Shown: positions 61,101-64,000 of the stretch, piece by piece
Position numbering within the stretch: position 1 is the stretch's first letter
Layout: every line of letters begins with the position of its first letter
Assembly: GCF_002078875.1 (NCBI RefSeq)
Contig: NC_034413.1
Coordinates: 65,964,802-66,028,801, forward strand
Direction: 5' to 3'
Length of the DNA: 64,000 nucleotides
DNA from: Numida meleagris
Lineage: Eukaryota > Chordata > Aves > Galliformes > Numididae
Translations under genes and position numbers: made by a program
Notes under the pieces: model-generated
What the model was told of the DNA's origin: nothing
What the model saw: only the letters and a program-made list of their open reading frames with translations
The model's database searches: none

Positions 61101-64000
61101 TATGAACAACTGTCTTTGCTTTCATTTCTACATAAATAAGGCATTTCTGCTAGGGGTGAGAGCACAGTGTCAGTCAGAAATTTTTGTCTTCATCACTTGG
61201 AGAAAGATTTCCACTTACAACAGCATCTAGTTTGCCATTCTGATGGGAGTTCTGCCTCAAAGACATCAGAAGAACATAGCCTGCCCTTTCATTAGTTGTC
61301 TGCAGATTGCTGGTGTTCTAACTTTGGTAAGCACCTACAGAAGTGTAAGTGAAAAGCTGGCAGTGGGAACCTGCATATGAACCCTTCTTCACAGAGAAAC
61401 ACAGCTGGCTAAAGCTGAATTTCCCCTGGCACTAATGATTTCTTGGATTGCAAGAACATGCTCTCAAGGCTCTCCTGAGAGCAAAAATTTCTATAGATTT
61501 TTTCAATTCACTCATCTTTTTCTTAGAGGGCTTGTAAATGTGAATTGGCACTTATGGGTATAATATATTCAGAGGAAAGGTGTCAGTCTTTTGAATAACA
61601 AGACTACTTCTTTTGCGTCTTTAATAAATGGTAGTACACAAAGTCACACATTTCTCCTTAGCTGAAAAAATGAGAATACTTCAGAGCAGCTAAAGAAATG
61701 TTAAAACACTGAACATCTGCAGAGATATGGTTTAATGAACAAAGACTATTGAAGGCACTCACTGTCCTAATTTCCACTAAGTTGACAGACAATGCCCCAA
61801 AACTGCCTTTCAGATCCAACATTAACTAATAAGCTAATCAGAGCAGAACAAACCATTTGTGTATGACTTTAAAATAAAGAATGGTAACTATAGTCCTGCA
61901 ACATATGTAGTGCTCTGTTTTTGTTTTTAAACAAGAGAATGATTTGTTTTGCTAAAAATGCACACACATGCTGAATAGTTTGTTCAGTATAAAAAAAAAG
62001 CCCAGATTTGTGTAAAATTACTGTACAATTTGTATGAGTTGCAATAAACTACAGTTGTGAACTCTGGCCAAAATTCCTTTCAAAGCTCATAAGATACAGC
62101 TTGGGCCACACAGCTCTGCCATTTGGCTACCAGGTTTATTTTCTATGATGAACCTCAGTGCACCCATCAGTCTAGCATCAATAGGTGTCCTGAAAAAATG
62201 GTCTTTTAAAACGCTCAGCAGTACCATTCAGTATATTTTCTGCTGTGGCTAAGCTTTACTCAATAGAAAAATGCTGTTTCTAGTTAAAATGCAAACAGCG
62301 TGGCTCAGCAGAAATATTTTATGAGAATTAGATGGCCACGATGGAGATGTATAAGAAAGGTTTCCTCTGAGCTTATTTTTCCCCAGGACGGAAGCCATGA
62401 CATTTCACACCCCATATGGCTTCTAACTTGGACAACAATCTAAAAATCTGTTTGAAGAGACATTCTGAAGTCTACAGTCTGTGGTCAATTGCTCGAACAT
62501 TCTTTCCTTCCCACCTCTTTAAAAACGCCATCTCCTTAGGACAGAGGCAGCCATCTTCTTGGCACTGTATGGATATTGAACCATGGATCCCACCACGAGT
62601 GCTGGGACAAGTTATAGCATGACTTGGGACTTCAGTGATAGCATGGTTTAGTGCAAATCATACAGTTAGCATTTAAACAGAAATAATTTTAAATTATAAC
62701 AGTTATTTTAGTAATTAATTTTTAATAGGAGCTATCCATGAGAATACAAGTATGCCTTTAACTATTAAGAGGATTCACCACGATTTTATCTAGGCATTGA
62801 AATTATAGAAGACTAAAGATAAAGAACTCAAAATCACATGGATGCAACAGAAATGTGCCCAGACACATTAAAATAGGACTTACATTAAAAAAAGCTACAG
62901 CATTGAACATTCTAGTCAAGCACATTTTGTTTTTAACCATAGAGCAGAATCATTGTCTCTCTCTTCATTTCTGAACTATTCCCAGGTAAAGCAGGCTGCA
63001 GGACTTTTGAACAAAGCACTCTGCATGCCCATCCTCCTCAGTGATCTCCAAACAGATAACAAACTGGGAAAGTGAACCGTGATCACCTACCTCACACAAA
63101 AGGGTTGTTTATCATAAGAAATACAGTCCAAGCAAGAAGTTCTGCTCACAGAGGATAAGCTGACCACTAGGCACTGACATAAATTACAGTGGATCTCTAG
63201 AAAATGGTTAAGGTTATGAACTAAATGTGGCTTATTTTTTGTTTGCTGTTTTTGCTGTAAGAATTTCCCAATCCAGGTCTCTGCGGAGCTGCAAAAACAG
63301 CCATGCTGAACCAGGGGAAAGGCTATATTTCTTTTGGCAGCAAGGCTGGTTTATGTCAGCTTAAGGTCCTTGTAAAACTACTGCTCCAGACGAAAACACC
63401 AAATCTGGCCCAGAAGGAAACACGCTGAAGTGAATGACTTCACCTCAGTGATGAATTTAAAAAACGGAGCCCACCTGCTAATAGCTAGTTCAGAGTCCCA
63501 GAGACATCAACGCAGCGGCTAATCTTATCAAGCTGTGGCATTTATGGGAGAAATGGAACATTTGTATTTGTATTGCTGACTCTATAGTTATAAGGTATGC
63601 TGATCTTTGTACTGTTTGATTTAGGCAGAGAGTACAGAAATACACTACTGTTCCAGTGAAAAATAAGTCGGTTGTGCAGATAAAAATTTTACACAGTACA
63701 ACTTATGACCCATCATTTGTTGCCTTTTGAACAGGTCAAACCAAACCTGCTGATCACTGAGCAGGCAGATGAAAAACATCCCTCTAGCCACTGAAGGATA
63801 ACACCAACTTTGGAAGAGGGGAGCACAAACCTCGTATTCCTGACCTGCTGCTGAGTCGACGTGGGTACAAATCCCACTGAAACATGAGGGCGGCAACTCA
63901 GCATGCCAAAGACTGACCATGAGAGACACATTTAGGAAAACCTAAGATCTCGGGTCAAACAGTTCAATTCTTTCTGGTCTCTCTTCCCACTACATCTCCT
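58121..64000. other. Long non-coding stretch, nothing recognised
   Basis: AT-rich. Contains an A12 run at 59036-59047, TAATAG/TAGTAATT low-complexity sequence at 60000-60042, and acceptor-like sites (for example TTATTTTTCCCCAG ending at 62387) with no matching donor or long open segment. The short minus-strand frames at 58456-58755 and 63645-63929 have no recognisable features. No CR1 copy recognised. Confidence 0.45.

Noticed and set aside
1..64000. CRISPR arrays, operons, phage or plasmid modules, tRNA or rRNA genes
   Set aside because: No regularly spaced repeats, no ribosome-binding-site-led gene runs, and no tRNA or rRNA sequence recognised. Sequence character is vertebrate.

Overview
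The window looks like vertebrate nuclear DNA from a bird, most likely a galliform such as chicken. It carries several CR1 non-LTR retrotransposon copies, most of them 5'-truncated, and those that keep their 3' end finish in the CR1-specific ATTCTATG-type octamer repeat. It also has low gene density, AT-rich non-coding sequence, many short A/T runs, a few decayed MIR-like ancient SINE tails, and no prokaryotic gene organisation. Nearly all open frames are short and look like chance frames. The only long, clearly biological one is the C-terminal part of CR1 ORF2 at 57281-58018.

Layout. 1-11 kb: non-coding, with two clear hairpins, a possible TATA promoter, two MIR-like relics, and two stretches (about 7.83-8.27 kb and 10.88-11.26 kb) that read like conserved enhancers. 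11-14 kb: three CR1 fragments. 14-21.5 kb: no repeats I recognise, but octamer, SOX-like and homeodomain-like words concentrated at about 16.5-18.5 kb and 20.7-21.4 kb, again enhancer-like. 21.5-33 kb: essentially featureless by eye. 33.3-33.7 kb: an old CR1 fragment that reaches the reverse-transcriptase catalytic region. 34.5-34.9 kb: the best gene candidate, two small exons with matching splice phase, a strong start context and a heptad-leucine N-terminus. 35-48 kb: featureless apart from one possible terminal exon and one hairpin. 48.8-50.5 kb: two more splice-flanked open segments, both phase 0. 49-58 kb: four CR1 copies or relics, one of them young with an inverted 5' end. 58.1-64 kb: nothing recognised.

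The overall reading is a gene-poor intergenic or large-intron region with possible regulatory content and a small, unnamed plus-strand transcription unit. I could not identify any gene by name. Enhancer and exon calls here are inferences from motif content and splice grammar, without alignment or expression data.
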